Assembly (NCBI RefSeq): GCF_029626225.1
Contig: NZ_JARUBP010000001.1
Span: 1,550,001-1,614,000 of the forward strand
Source of the DNA: Asanoa sp. WMMD1127
Lineage (GTDB): Bacteria; Actinomycetota; Actinomycetes; Mycobacteriales; Micromonosporaceae
DNA: 64,000 nucleotides
Direction: 5' to 3'
Shown: in pieces, positions 28,493-36,814 of the stretch
How the letters are laid out: each line of letters starts with the position of its first letter
Numbering within the stretch: the stretch's first letter is position 1
Made by a program: the position numbers and the translations under genes
Notes under the pieces: model-generated
Database searches by the model: none
What the model was told of the DNA's origin: nothing
Seen by the model: the letters and a program-made list of their open reading frames with translations, nothing else

Positions 28493-29785
28493 GTGGCGAT
28501 TCCAGCGACCCATCGCCTGAGCCAGACGACCTTCACCGCACTGTGCGGCGGCGGGGGCGGGCCGGCCACGATCCGCCAACTGCGCGCGGCCCAACGCAGC
28601 AAGACCATTCTGGCGATCGGCGCCGTCGTCGCGCTCGCGGAGGAGACCCGACACCCACATCGGACCCTGACCGCCGACGCGTACGCCCTGCTGCGGGAGC
28701 TGGAGGCCGACCGGCCGGCGGCGGTCGGCGCGGCGCTCGACTACCCGTCCGTCGGTGCCTGGGCGCTGCGCACCGCGCATGCCCTGCACCGCGGCGACCA
28801 CACCGGCGCCGAGCCGGCCTGGCTCGGCGCGGTCGCCGCGACGGCCGCGGTGCGGGCGGGCGCCACCGCCCGGTTGTCCGTCCAACCACGACAGCGCGGT
28901 CACCTGCCACTGCCCTCACTCGGCGTCTGCACCGCGCTCGACCCCGCGGCGCCGGTCGAGTTCGTGTCCGGGAGCGACGGCGCCGAGCTGCGCACCGGGC
29001 ACCGCCGGATCAAGGTCGGCGCCGATCCACAGTGGTCCGCCGTGCCGTGGCTGCGGGCGGCCCACGGCGAGCTGGCCGTCGACCTGCGGTTCGACCACCT
29101 CGACGCCGACGACGCGCCGGCGCCGGCCGGTGCCGACCCGCGCACCGCCGCCGCCTGGGCCGAGCGGGTCAACCCGGCCTGGCAGGTGCTGGTCGACCGG
29201 CACCATCCGGTGGCCGTCGAGTTCGCGGAGGCCATCTCGGTCCTGGCGCCGTTGACGGATCCACCGGCCGGCACGGTCAGCGCCACGGGCCGCCACGCGT
29301 TCGGCGCGATCGCCATGTCGACCCCCGCCTCACCCCGCTCCGTGGCGGTCACCTTCGCCCATGAGCTGCAGCACGCCAAGCTGTCCGCGGTGATGGACCT
29401 GTTCCCGCTGGTCTCGGGCGACCCGGGCGGTCGGCACTACGCGCCCTGGCGGCCCGACCCACGACCGTTGATCGGCCTGGTCCACGGCGTCTACGCCCAC
29501 CTCGCGATCGCCGACTTCTGGCGCCGCGAGCTCCGCACGCCCGACGGCGAGCTGTCGCTGGTCGCCTTCGAGTTCGTCCGCTGGCGCGACGCCGTGCGCG
29601 ACACCGCGGCCCGCCTCGCCGGCAACGACCGCCTGACCGACCTCGGCCGCCGCCTGATCCACGGCGTGCTGGCCGAGGTCGACGGCTGGCAGGCGGAGGT
29701 GCCGGCGGGGGCGGCCGCCCGCGCCCGGGCGGCGGCCGCCGACCACCGCGACCGCTGGGTCCGGGCCCACGGCCCGATCAGCTGA
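28493..29785 (+). CDS. HEXXH-motif peptide-modifying enzyme (aKG-HExxH beta-hydroxylase-like)
   Basis: 430 residues from GTG 28493 with GGAGG upstream. The single recognisable catalytic motif is FAHELQHAKLSAVMDLFPL (HELQH, near residue 290), the signature of the HEXXH domain found fused to, or next to, FxsB radical SAM enzymes. Members of this family have been named alpha-ketoglutarate HExxH-type peptide beta-hydroxylases; the HExxH histidines bind metal. Here it stands alone, with no CxxxCxxC radical SAM cluster in it or nearby. It is divergent from the precursor peptide, so it is the prime candidate modifying enzyme. N-terminal ~200 residues are helical and probably bind the leader. A metalloprotease role is the alternative. 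Confidence 0.75.
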   Translation: MAIPATHRLSQTTFTALCGGGGGPATIRQLRAAQRSKTILAIGAVVALAEETRHPHRTLTADAYALLRELEADRPAAVGAALDYPSVGAWALRTAHALHRGDHTGAEPAWLGAVAATAAVRAGATARLSVQPRQRGHLPLPSLGVCTALDPAAPVEFVSGSDGAELRTGHRRIKVGADPQWSAVPWLRAAHGELAVDLRFDHLDADDAPAPAGADPRTAAAWAERVNPAWQVLVDRHHPVAVEFAEAISVLAPLTDPPAGTVSATGRHAFGAIAMSTPASPRSVAVTFAHELQHAKLSAVMDLFPLVSGDPGGRHYAPWRPDPRPLIGLVHGVYAHLAIADFWRRELRTPDGELSLVAFEFVRWRDAVRDTAARLAGNDRLTDLGRRLIHGVLAEVDGWQAEVPAGAAARARAAAADHRDRWVRAHGPIS

Positions 29786-29837
29786 CACGACGCCGGCGAA
29801 CAGAACTGGTCAACCGGAACTCGTACACACTGCTTCG

Positions 29838-30545
29838 ATGGGGATGGATGAGCGCACCACGCGAGTTCGAGAGGTACGCCACCGGCTCGGGCGCGACGGT
29901 CCGCGGTCGACGCGGCCGCACCAACGGGACTTCGAGACCGTCACGTTGCCCGAGCGGGACTGCGATCTGCTTCGAGACCTGCTGATCTCCGAGCGAGCCG
30001 AGACGGTCATCGAAATCGGGCTCGCATACGCCAGCTCCGCCCTCGCGATCGGGGAGGCGCTCGTCGCGATCGACCCACCACGGCCCCGCCACGTCATCAT
30101 CGATCCCTTCCAAGATCGCGCCTATTCCGACGTTGGTTGGGATCTACTGCAAGCTGCGGGACTCGACTCGATCGCCAGCCTCATCCGGGCCGGGTCCTCC
30201 ACCGCACTTCCCGAACTTCTCACCGAAGGCTTCGTCGCCGACGCGGCGTTCGTGGACGGTAGCCACCGCTTCCACGAGGTCTTCGTGGACCTCTACTTCC
30301 TGCGAAAGATCGTCCGACCGGGCGGGCTGATCGTGCTGGACGACGACTGGACGCTCTCCGTGCGCACTGCGGTGCGGTACTTCGAGCGGAACCTGGGCTG
30401 GACGGCGATCTCCGACCCCTTCACCGGCGGAACCCTGCGCCACATCAACGACGACCCAACCGCCGAGGCGGTGCCTCGCTGCCGCGCCCTCCGGCTTCCC
30501 GACACGTCGGCCGAGCCGCCCTTCGAGCAGTTTCATCCCTTCTAG
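29838..30545 (+). CDS. Class I SAM-dependent methyltransferase
   Basis: 235 residues. The Rossmann-fold SAM motif is VIEIGLAYASSALAIGEAL (motif I), followed by HVIIDPFQD, ADAAFVDGSHRFHEVFVDLYFL and GGLIVLDDDW, the pattern of the Methyltransf_24/O-methyltransferase group. It follows the HExxH gene on the same strand after about 50 bases. It may be part of the peptide-modification locus or an independent small-molecule methyltransferase. ATG 29844 is an alternative start; neither has a strong ribosome site. Confidence 0.78.
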   Translation: MGMDERTTRVREVRHRLGRDGPRSTRPHQRDFETVTLPERDCDLLRDLLISERAETVIEIGLAYASSALAIGEALVAIDPPRPRHVIIDPFQDRAYSDVGWDLLQAAGLDSIASLIRAGSSTALPELLTEGFVADAAFVDGSHRFHEVFVDLYFLRKIVRPGGLIVLDDDWTLSVRTAVRYFERNLGWTAISDPFTGGTLRHINDDPTAEAVPRCRALRLPDTSAEPPFEQFHPF

Positions 30546-30694
30546 CGCACTCCGCAGCTCCCCGCCGCCGCGGCTCATAGGAGGTGAGCCCGCAACTCAA
30601 GGAGGTCGTCCGAGAAGCTTGCCGCGAGGATCGGCAACGCCATCTCCGTCGAGGCGGTCAACCCGCCGATCTTCGCCGCGCTCCGTTGTGCCGG

Positions 30695-31099
30695 CTACTG
30701 CGGTGGCGCGAGGAACGGGGATGGCAGCGCGGTCCGCGGCGCACGACCTTCGTGCTCCTCGTACGCGTCGCGGACCGGCTTGGGGATGGCGCCGCGATCA
30801 CCGACCGCGTCGAGTCCGAGCTGGGCGCCGTACCGCTTGGCCCACGCCCGGATCGCGCGGGTCTGCTCCCGCTGGCTCGCCCCTTGCGGCGAGATCACCG
30901 TCCGGGCCTGGCGGGCGCCGCCGGGCGTGAGGCGGGTGCCGGCGTCGACGAACGGCTGGAGCGCGCGCCGCAGCTTCCCGGCGTTGGCGCTCGACAGATC
31001 GATCTCGAAGGCCGTCCCGTCGAGCGCGAAGCTCACAGTCTCGTTGGCGGTGCTGCCGTCGAGGTCGTCGACGAGCGTCACGATGGTCGACTTTGCCAC
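30695..31099 (-). CDS. lsr2: Lsr2-family nucleoid protein with altered DNA-binding motif
   Basis: 134 residues from GTG 31099. N-terminal dimerisation domain STIVTLVDDLDGSTANETVSFALDG matches Lsr2. The C-terminal domain is SQREQTRAIRAWAKRYGAQL...DRGAIPKPVRDAYEEH. In mycobacterial Lsr2 the AT-rich minor groove is gripped by the RGR motif; here the second Arg is Ala (RGA). It also has a C-terminal extension (GRAPRTALPSPFLAPPQ). Lsr2 silences AT-rich, acquired DNA; this may be a weakened or partner-type paralogue beside the accessory gene block. Between 30546 and 30694 nothing is supported. Confidence 0.88.
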   Translation of the reverse strand: MAKSTIVTLVDDLDGSTANETVSFALDGTAFEIDLSSANAGKLRRALQPFVDAGTRLTPGGARQARTVISPQGASQREQTRAIRAWAKRYGAQLGLDAVGDRGAIPKPVRDAYEEHEGRAPRTALPSPFLAPPQ

Positions 31100-31250
31100 T
31101 TGGACGAACCCCTACCTGGACGAACGATCGTTCATGCTCCCTGCACCGTATCCGATCATCGACCACACGCTGGTCAGCGGACCCATCCACACTCCGACAC
31201 AAGCCCATCCAGCCCAGCGCTGGCATGTTGAGCTCTACCGGCCGGCCGGC

Positions 31251-32765
31251 CTAGGGTGCGGCCGGCGGGGTCAGCCGGACGAGGGCGGCCTTGACCAGGG
31301 CCTCGGCCTCGGCGACCAGCAGCGGCGGCGACTTCTTGCGGCGCCGGACCGCCCAGGTGTGGTTGAGGTCGTCGACGAAGCGTTGCCGTTCGGTGAGAAA
31401 GGCCAGCTCCGGATCGGCGCGCGCCTGGTCCCAGAGCAGCTCCTCGGTGGCGGCCAGCAGCGAGCGGCCCAGGTAGTTCCAGGCGAGCGGCAGGTAGGCC
31501 GCCTTCTCGACCCGCTCCGCGGCGCACGAGTAGAGGCAGGCGATCGCGTAGAGCGTCCGGGCGTCGGCTGCGGCCTTCGGTGGCTGCTCGCGCAGCTCCT
31601 CGGCGGCGATCGCGGTGGCGGCCAGGTCGCCGGAGAGGAGACCGCACTTCAACCGGCGCACGCGGTGCCGCTCGCGCTCGTCGGCCAGCGCCGTCTCGGT
31701 CGTCGAGCCGGCGTTGTCACCAGGGTTGGTGACCAGGCGCTGCTCGGCCTCGCCCCAGCTCTCGGCCGCATCTAGGAACGCCCGGCGCGCCTTGGTCTCG
31801 ACCGTCTCCGCGCGGTAGGCGAAGCCCAGCCGCTCCTGCACGGCGCCCCGGATCGCGGCCGGGCGGTGGTAGGCCCGCAGCGCCGAGCCCACCTGGTCGA
31901 GGTCGTCGAGCGCCTCGGCGCCGAAGGCCAGCGAGTGGTCGGCGTACTCCTTCATCGCGTCGAGCGTCAGGGCCGCGGCCAGCATGCGCTGGAGCTCGAG
32001 CCGGGTGGCTCGGGACCGCCGTTGGGTGAGCCAGGGCGCGCCCAGCGACCGGGCCGGGGTGGCCCGCAACCGACGGGCGACCAGGCGCAGGGCGACCCAG
32101 TGCGCGGCCGGCTCGATCAGCGTCACGAGCCGCTCCTGCCACGACTGCCCGGTCGGGTCGGCGCCGGGCGGCTCCCACAGCGTGGTGGCCGCGATCGGCG
32201 AGCCGTCGAGGTCGTGCAGCTCGATCGCCAGGCCGAGGCGCTGGTTGCCGGCCTCGCCGCGGAGCAGCGGCGCGGTCTGCACCAGGCAGCCGCGCGGGTT
32301 GGGCAGCGCCGAGCTGAGCGCGCCGAGGATGCCGTCGGCCTGGCCGGGCGCGACCGCCCGCAGGCCGTTGGCCACCGTGGCCATCGTGTCCTTGGCGGCC
32401 GACGTGATCGGCTCGGTGTCGTCGGTGATCGCGATCTCGGTGGGCAGCCGGTGCAGCGCGACGTCGCGCTGGAACACGTCGTCGACGATGCCCCGGGCGG
32501 CGGCCGCCTCGTCGGCCAACGCCGCCTGGACCCGTTGCCGCAGCCAGGGTGAGAGCGTCAACGCCTCGCCCTCGCTGCCGGCGATCGCGGCGGGCAGGGG
32601 AGCGGTGTCGTTGATGACCAGCTGTTGCCGCAGCCGGTCGCGGATCGCCCGCGACAAACCGACGAGGATCACCACGACGGCGACCACCGCGGCGGCGGCC
32701 AGCGTCGCCTTGCTGATCGTGTCGGCCAGCGCGCCGACGTCGTCGATGCCGAACGAGACGTTCAT
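31251..32765 (-). CDS. Hypothetical membrane-anchored protein with TPR-like helical C-terminus
   Basis: 504 residues from ATG 32765. One N-terminal membrane helix (AAAAVVAVVVILVGLSRAI, about 20-40), then a long cytoplasmic region: a mixed alpha/beta part with CLVQTAPLLRGEAGN and LGLAIELHDLDGS (about 180-220), and a helical C-terminus (AIACLYSCAAERVEKAAYLPLAWNYL) like tetratricopeptide units. No family is recognised. It is divergent from the papain-like peptidase gene with about 100 bases between the starts. The open frame to 33002 overlaps that gene and is not preferred. Confidence 0.65.
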   Translation of the reverse strand: MNVSFGIDDVGALADTISKATLAAAAVVAVVVILVGLSRAIRDRLRQQLVINDTAPLPAAIAGSEGEALTLSPWLRQRVQAALADEAAAARGIVDDVFQRDVALHRLPTEIAITDDTEPITSAAKDTMATVANGLRAVAPGQADGILGALSSALPNPRGCLVQTAPLLRGEAGNQRLGLAIELHDLDGSPIAATTLWEPPGADPTGQSWQERLVTLIEPAAHWVALRLVARRLRATPARSLGAPWLTQRRSRATRLELQRMLAAALTLDAMKEYADHSLAFGAEALDDLDQVGSALRAYHRPAAIRGAVQERLGFAYRAETVETKARRAFLDAAESWGEAEQRLVTNPGDNAGSTTETALADERERHRVRRLKCGLLSGDLAATAIAAEELREQPPKAAADARTLYAIACLYSCAAERVEKAAYLPLAWNYLGRSLLAATEELLWDQARADPELAFLTERQRFVDDLNHTWAVRRRKKSPPLLVAEAEALVKAALVRLTPPAAP

Positions 32766-32865
32766 CGGACCGCCCGCGCCATTGCGTCTCCAATCGTCCC
32801 GGCTCAATCTAGAGAAGAGCACCGCCGTCGGGCGACCCCTGTGGACGATCGTCGAGGGAGGGAAG

Positions 32866-33561
32866 GTGTCGGATAGCTTCCTACCGTCGCGCCACGGGTT
32901 CACGTTCGACAACGTGTGGCCCGCACAGCCGGCCGTCGTCGTGCCGACGCCGTTCGGTGACGTCCCGTTCGGCAAGGCCAACGGTGGCCTCTGCGGTGGC
33001 ATGGTGTTCGCCGCGCTCGACTACTGGCACGCGGGCAAGCCACCACCGGGCAGTCGGCCGCCGCTGGGCACGCCCCTCTACGCGTTCATCGTGCGCCGGC
33101 TCCTGGAGTCGTGGCGCCTGCCCGGCGGCGTGGCCAAGTACTACGAGTGGATGGGCATGCCCGACAACGACTCCCCGACGTTCCAGCTCTTCGGCCGCCC
33201 GCTGCTGACCCGGCGCGGCATCGCGTTCCGCACCGTCAGCGGCGAATGGCCGAGCATCCGCGCCGAGCTCGACCGGAGCGCACCCGTGCCGATCGGCGTG
33301 ATCACGGTGGCGTCGCGCCAGCCGAAGGACCTCGCGCTCAACCACCAGGTGCTCGCCTACGGCTACACCACCAGCGGGGACACGGTGAGTGTGCGTGTCT
33401 ACGACCCCAACCGCGGCCGCCGGGACGACATCGCGATCACCTTCCGCACGACCCCGGCGGGTCCGACCACCTTCACCCACAACCTCGGCATCGGCGGCCG
33501 GCAGGTGCGCGGGTTCTTCCGCACCGGCTATCGCGCCCAGCGGCTACCGTCCGGCGGCTGA
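32866..33561 (+). CDS. Papain-like/C39-like cysteine peptidase candidate
   Basis: 231 residues from GTG 32866, directly after GAGGGAGGGAAG, a strong ribosome site. NGGLCGGMVFAALDYW places a Cys at the start of a helix, NHQVLAYGY supplies a conserved-looking His, and VYDPNRGRRDD supplies the Asp/Asn, in the C-H-D order of papain/C39-like peptidases. No signal peptide is seen. Role unknown; it could process a peptide or act as a transglutaminase-like effector. It lies about 3 kb beyond the HExxH gene, so a link to the peptide system is possible but not shown. Convergent 18-base overlap with galT. Confidence 0.65.
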   Translation: MSDSFLPSRHGFTFDNVWPAQPAVVVPTPFGDVPFGKANGGLCGGMVFAALDYWHAGKPPPGSRPPLGTPLYAFIVRRLLESWRLPGGVAKYYEWMGMPDNDSPTFQLFGRPLLTRRGIAFRTVSGEWPSIRAELDRSAPVPIGVITVASRQPKDLALNHQVLAYGYTTSGDTVSVRVYDPNRGRRDDIAITFRTTPAGPTTFTHNLGIGGRQVRGFFRTGYRAQRLPSGG

Positions 33562-34530
33562 CACGGCCTTGGCCAGCAGGGGCGCGGTCTCCTCGGGCCG
33601 GCTCGGGTTGACCAGGAGGCCGGTGGCCAGCTCCAAACCGGCGTACGCCGTGGTCCGTGGCTGGATCTCCACGTGCCACTGCCACCAGCGCGCGGCCTCG
33701 CGACCGTCCACATCGGTCGGAGCGGCGTGCACCATGAGGTTGTAGGCCGGATCGTCGAGCACCTCGGCCAGGCCGCGCAGCAGCACCGGCAGTGCCCGGG
33801 CGACCGCCGCCAGGCCCTCGTCGGTCGCGTCCGCGAGGGTGCCCGCACCGTCGCCCGGCACGAGGACGGTCTGGTGGGGCACCGATGCCGCGTACGGCTG
33901 ATAGATCAGCACGCCGTTGTCGGCGACCACCCGCTCACCGGCTTCCCGCTCGGCGGCGGCCAGGTCATCGATCAGCCGGCGGCCCGTGTCGGCGTAGTGG
34001 CCCCGGGCCAGCCGCCAGCGCGCCACCAGCCCCGGCGGTGCCTGGTCGAGGGCCACGAGCTGGCTGTGCGGGTGCCGCAACGAGGCGCCCGCGGCGACCC
34101 CGTAGTTGCGGAAGACCACCACCGCGGCCGGCCGCCGCTCCCGCAGGGCCCGGCACCGCTCGCGCAGCGCCGTCAGCACCTCGAGCGCCTGGTCCGGCGT
34201 GGCCAGCCGCAGGTCCCAGTCGTGGTCCGGCGACTCGACCAGCACCTCGTGATCGCCGGTGGCCGGGAACCGGGGGAGCAGGCCGGTCGCGGTGCTGCCG
34301 TCGGCACCGGCCGGGCTCACGATCGGATATTTGTTGGCGAAGCCCCGGACCCGCCACGGCCCGTCGCCGGCGGGCACCCGGAGGCGCTCCGGCGGGGTCT
34401 GGTCCTCGTGGCCGGGACAGAACGGGCAGCCGGTCGACGCCGGGCGGGCGTCGATGGGTCGCTCCGCCCGCTTAGGTGCGCTCAGCCGCCACTCACCGGT
34501 CTCCGCGTCGACCCGCGTCTGCGTGATCAT
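33544..34530 (-). CDS. galT: Galactose-1-phosphate uridylyltransferase
   Basis: 328 residues from ATG 34530. CPFCPGHEDQTP binds zinc, and the HIT-type active-site motif HPHSQ (about 152-156) contains the uridylylated His. Other family blocks are FANKYPIVSP, HEVLVESPDHDWDL and WHVEIQP. It transfers UMP between UDP-glucose and galactose-1-phosphate in the Leloir pathway. galK and galE are not adjacent. The start nine bases upstream (TTG) is not preferred. It is divergent from the AlkB-like gene across a palindrome at 34560-34579. Confidence 0.9.
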   Translation of the reverse strand: MITQTRVDAETGEWRLSAPKRAERPIDARPASTGCPFCPGHEDQTPPERLRVPAGDGPWRVRGFANKYPIVSPAGADGSTATGLLPRFPATGDHEVLVESPDHDWDLRLATPDQALEVLTALRERCRALRERRPAAVVVFRNYGVAAGASLRHPHSQLVALDQAPPGLVARWRLARGHYADTGRRLIDDLAAAEREAGERVVADNGVLIYQPYAASVPHQTVLVPGDGAGTLADATDEGLAAVARALPVLLRGLAEVLDDPAYNLMVHAAPTDVDGREAARWWQWHVEIQPRTTAYAGLELATGLLVNPSRPEETAPLLAKAVSAAGR

Positions 34531-34559
34531 GCCTATCAAACTAAGGGATCATGCAACCT

Positions 34560-34579
34560 GTTAGCACTCGTGTGCTAAC
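34560..34579. promoter_or_regulatory. 20-bp palindrome between galT and the AlkB-like gene
   Basis: GTTAGCAC and GTGCTAAC are perfect inverted repeats around TCGT. The half-site TTAGCACTC equals the CIRCE half-site bound by HrcA, but the normal 9-base spacer is collapsed, so a different repressor may bind. A -10-like TACGCT (34586-34591) sits just downstream, only six bases before ATG 34598, which suggests a leaderless transcript with the palindrome over its -35 region. Confidence 0.5.
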
Positions 34580-34597
34580 TGGCGCTACGCTGCGGTT

Positions 34598-35236
34598 ATG
34601 CACGGCATCGCACACCAGCCCTCGATGTTCGACCTGGTCGAGGAGCCGACCCTCGGCCCGCTCGACGGGCGCGTCCAGCGCACCACGCTCACCCGGGGCG
34701 CCTGGGTCGACCACCTGCCCGGGTGGATCGACGGCTCCGAGGTCATCCTGGAGCGGCTGCTCGAAGACGACATCGGGTGGCGGGCCGAACGCCGCGAGAT
34801 GTACGAGCGCGAGGTCGACGTGCCCCGCCTGCTCCGGTGGTACGACGGCGACGAGGAGCTGCCCCATCCATTGCTCACGGAGGCCCGCGAGCGGCTGACC
34901 GCCTACTACGCCGACGAGCTTCGGGAGCGGTTCGTCACCGCCGGCATGTGCCTCTACCGCGACGGGCGCGACAGCGTCGCCTGGCACGGCGACACGACCG
35001 GCCGCTCGTCGAGCCAGGACACCCTGGTCGCGATCGTCTCGTTCGGCTCGCCCCGGCCGCTGATGCTGCGCCCCCGCGGCGGTGGCGGCGACAGCCTCAA
35101 GTTTCCGCTCGGCCACGGCGACCTGGTCGTCATGGGCGGCTCGTGCCAACGCACCTGGGAACACGCGATCCCGAAGACCGCCAAGAAGGTCGGTCCCCGG
35201 GTCAGCGTGCAGTTCCGGCCGATCGGCGTCAGTTAG
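34598..35236 (+). CDS. AlkB-family 2-oxoglutarate/Fe(II)-dependent dioxygenase
   Basis: 212 residues. The Fe(II) ligands are WHGDT (His130, Asp132) and WEHAIPK (His189), with the 2OG-binding Arg in RVSVQFR. Substrate-lid region GMCLYRDGRDSVAWHGD is typical of actinobacterial AlkB homologues that repair alkylated bases by oxidative dealkylation. The mRNA may be leaderless (see the upstream palindrome). Its stop overlaps the convergent sigma-factor stop by three bases. Confidence 0.88.
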   Translation: MHGIAHQPSMFDLVEEPTLGPLDGRVQRTTLTRGAWVDHLPGWIDGSEVILERLLEDDIGWRAERREMYEREVDVPRLLRWYDGDEELPHPLLTEARERLTAYYADELRERFVTAGMCLYRDGRDSVAWHGDTTGRSSSQDTLVAIVSFGSPRPLMLRPRGGGGDSLKFPLGHGDLVVMGGSCQRTWEHAIPKTAKKVGPRVSVQFRPIGVS

Positions 35237-36036
35237 CTGAAGCTGCTCTCCGTCAGCTGACCGCGCAGCTTGGTCAGCGCGCGGGCCAGCAGCCGCGAGA
35301 CGTGCATCTGCGAGACGCCGATCTGGTCGGCGATCTGCGACTGCGTGAGGTTGCCGTAGAACCGCAGGGTGAGGATCTTCTGCTCGCGCTCGTCGAGCGT
35401 CGCCAGCGCCGGACCCAACGCCACCCGCAGCTCCGCCAGCTCGAAGGAGGTGTCCTCGGAGCCGAGCAGGTCGCCGAGCTCGGTCCCGCGCTCGCTGTCG
35501 CCCGTCGGGGTCGACAGCGACACCGCGTTGTAGGCCCGCGCCCCTTCGAGACCCTCGAGGACCTCTTCCTCGGTGAGCTTGAGGTGGGCGGCGATGTCGG
35601 CGACCGTCGGGGAGCGGCCGAGCGACTGGAGCAGGGAGCTGTTGGCCTCGGAGATGGCCAGGCGCAGCTCCTGCAGCCGCCGAGGCACCCGGATGTCCCA
35701 GGTGCGGTCCCGGAAGTGCCGCTTGAGCTCGCCGATGATCGTGGGAATCGCGTAGCCGGCGAAGTCGACGCCGCGCGTGGGGTCGAACTTGTCGACGGCC
35801 TTGATGAGGCCGACGGCGGCGGTCTGGAGCAGGTCGTCGGTGGGTTCGCCGCGGCCGCTGTAGCGGTGGGCGAGGTGGTTGGCCAGGGGGAGCCAGGCCT
35901 CGATGGTGCGGTCCCGCAACGCGGCCCGGGACGGATGACCCGCTGGCAGCGCAGCCAGGGCGGTGAGCAGCTCCGTCGCGGTCTCCGTCGGCAGAGCCGT
36001 GTCTGGAGTGGACTCGAAGACTGTCTGCGTCGACAT
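35233..36036 (-). CDS. RNA polymerase sigma factor, SigB/SigF/SigG type
   Basis: 267 residues from ATG 36036, which follows GGGAGG. Region 2 GEPTDDLLQTAAVGLIKAVDKFDPTRGVDFAGYA... and IIGELKRHFRDRTWDIRVPR, region 3 LGRSPTVADIAAHL, and region 4 LDEREQKILTLRFYGNLTQSQIADQIGVSQMHVSRLLAR are all complete. This is the stress/sporulation class (type 3 sigma-70), usually controlled by an anti-sigma kinase; none is adjacent. A matching promoter precedes glsB at 47400 in this window, so the gene is a plausible regulator of it. Confidence 0.93.
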   Translation of the reverse strand: MSTQTVFESTPDTALPTETATELLTALAALPAGHPSRAALRDRTIEAWLPLANHLAHRYSGRGEPTDDLLQTAAVGLIKAVDKFDPTRGVDFAGYAIPTIIGELKRHFRDRTWDIRVPRRLQELRLAISEANSSLLQSLGRSPTVADIAAHLKLTEEEVLEGLEGARAYNAVSLSTPTGDSERGTELGDLLGSEDTSFELAELRVALGPALATLDEREQKILTLRFYGNLTQSQIADQIGVSQMHVSRLLARALTKLRGQLTESSFS

Positions 36037-36188
36037 GGTAGGCCTCCCAGGACGTACCCGATAGCGATCTTTGCTATGGAGCACGGGTTAACCGAACGAC
36101 GCTGACTCTAAGCCGTATGACAACTAAAAGCTAGCCGAAAGTACGAGTCATCTTTTGCCTAAAAAGGACAGATGCCAATAAGAGCCGC

Positions 36189-36674
36189 CTAGAACTTTTG
36201 GTACATCACGTGCAGGCCGACCAAACCGTGCACGCGATGGTCGAACGCTTCGGGGATCGTCGTCATGATCGTGAAGCCAAGCTGCTGCCACAGCCGCACC
36301 GCGACCACGTTGGTCTCGACCACGGCGTTGAACTGCATCCCGACGAAACCCGCGGCGCGCGCCCACTCGACCGCATAGGTGCCGAGCGCCTTGCCGACGC
36401 CGCGTCCCTGATGCGCCGGATCGACCATGAAGCTGGCGGTGGCGATGTGCGATCCCCGCCCGGGCCGGTTGGGCCCCATCTTCGCCGAACCCAGGAGCTG
36501 ACCGTCGGACTCGGCGACGACCGTCAATCCCGGCGGCGCCTCCATCCACCACGACCGCGCCGACTCCAAGGAGTGATCCGGCGGATAGGCATAGGTGGTG
36601 CCCGCATCGGTGATGGCGGCGAAGAACGGATAGATGCGCGGCCAGTCGGCCGGGGTCGCCTCGCGAATCTCCAC
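36189..36674 (-). CDS. GNAT-family N-acetyltransferase
   Basis: 161 residues. MEIREATPADWPRIYPFF opens the fold, and the acetyl-CoA pyrophosphate loop is HQGRGVGKALGTYAV. The C-terminal VVETNVVAVRLWQQLGF is the usual alpha4/beta6 block. Resembles PhnO/phosphinothricin-acetyltransferase-like small-molecule acetylases; substrate unknown. Stand-alone gene between the sigma factor and the divergent GH99 gene. Confidence 0.88.
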   Translation of the reverse strand: MEIREATPADWPRIYPFFAAITDAGTTYAYPPDHSLESARSWWMEAPPGLTVVAESDGQLLGSAKMGPNRPGRGSHIATASFMVDPAHQGRGVGKALGTYAVEWARAAGFVGMQFNAVVETNVVAVRLWQQLGFTIMTTIPEAFDHRVHGLVGLHVMYQKF

Positions 36675-36814
36675 GCCCAGAGGCTAGCAACGCACGAACT
36701 TTCATTGATCCGTAGACTTCTTGCAGACATCAGCGCTAGTCTATGACCCCCAGCGGCATCGGCGAGTCGCAGGGCCCATCCAGCCCGGCCCCAGGCCCGC
36801 AGAGGAGCGCGCCC

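Noticed and set aside
30586-30694. Same-frame continuation after the Lsr2 stop (35 codons)
   Set aside because: No start, no domain and no reason to invoke readthrough; probably chance.
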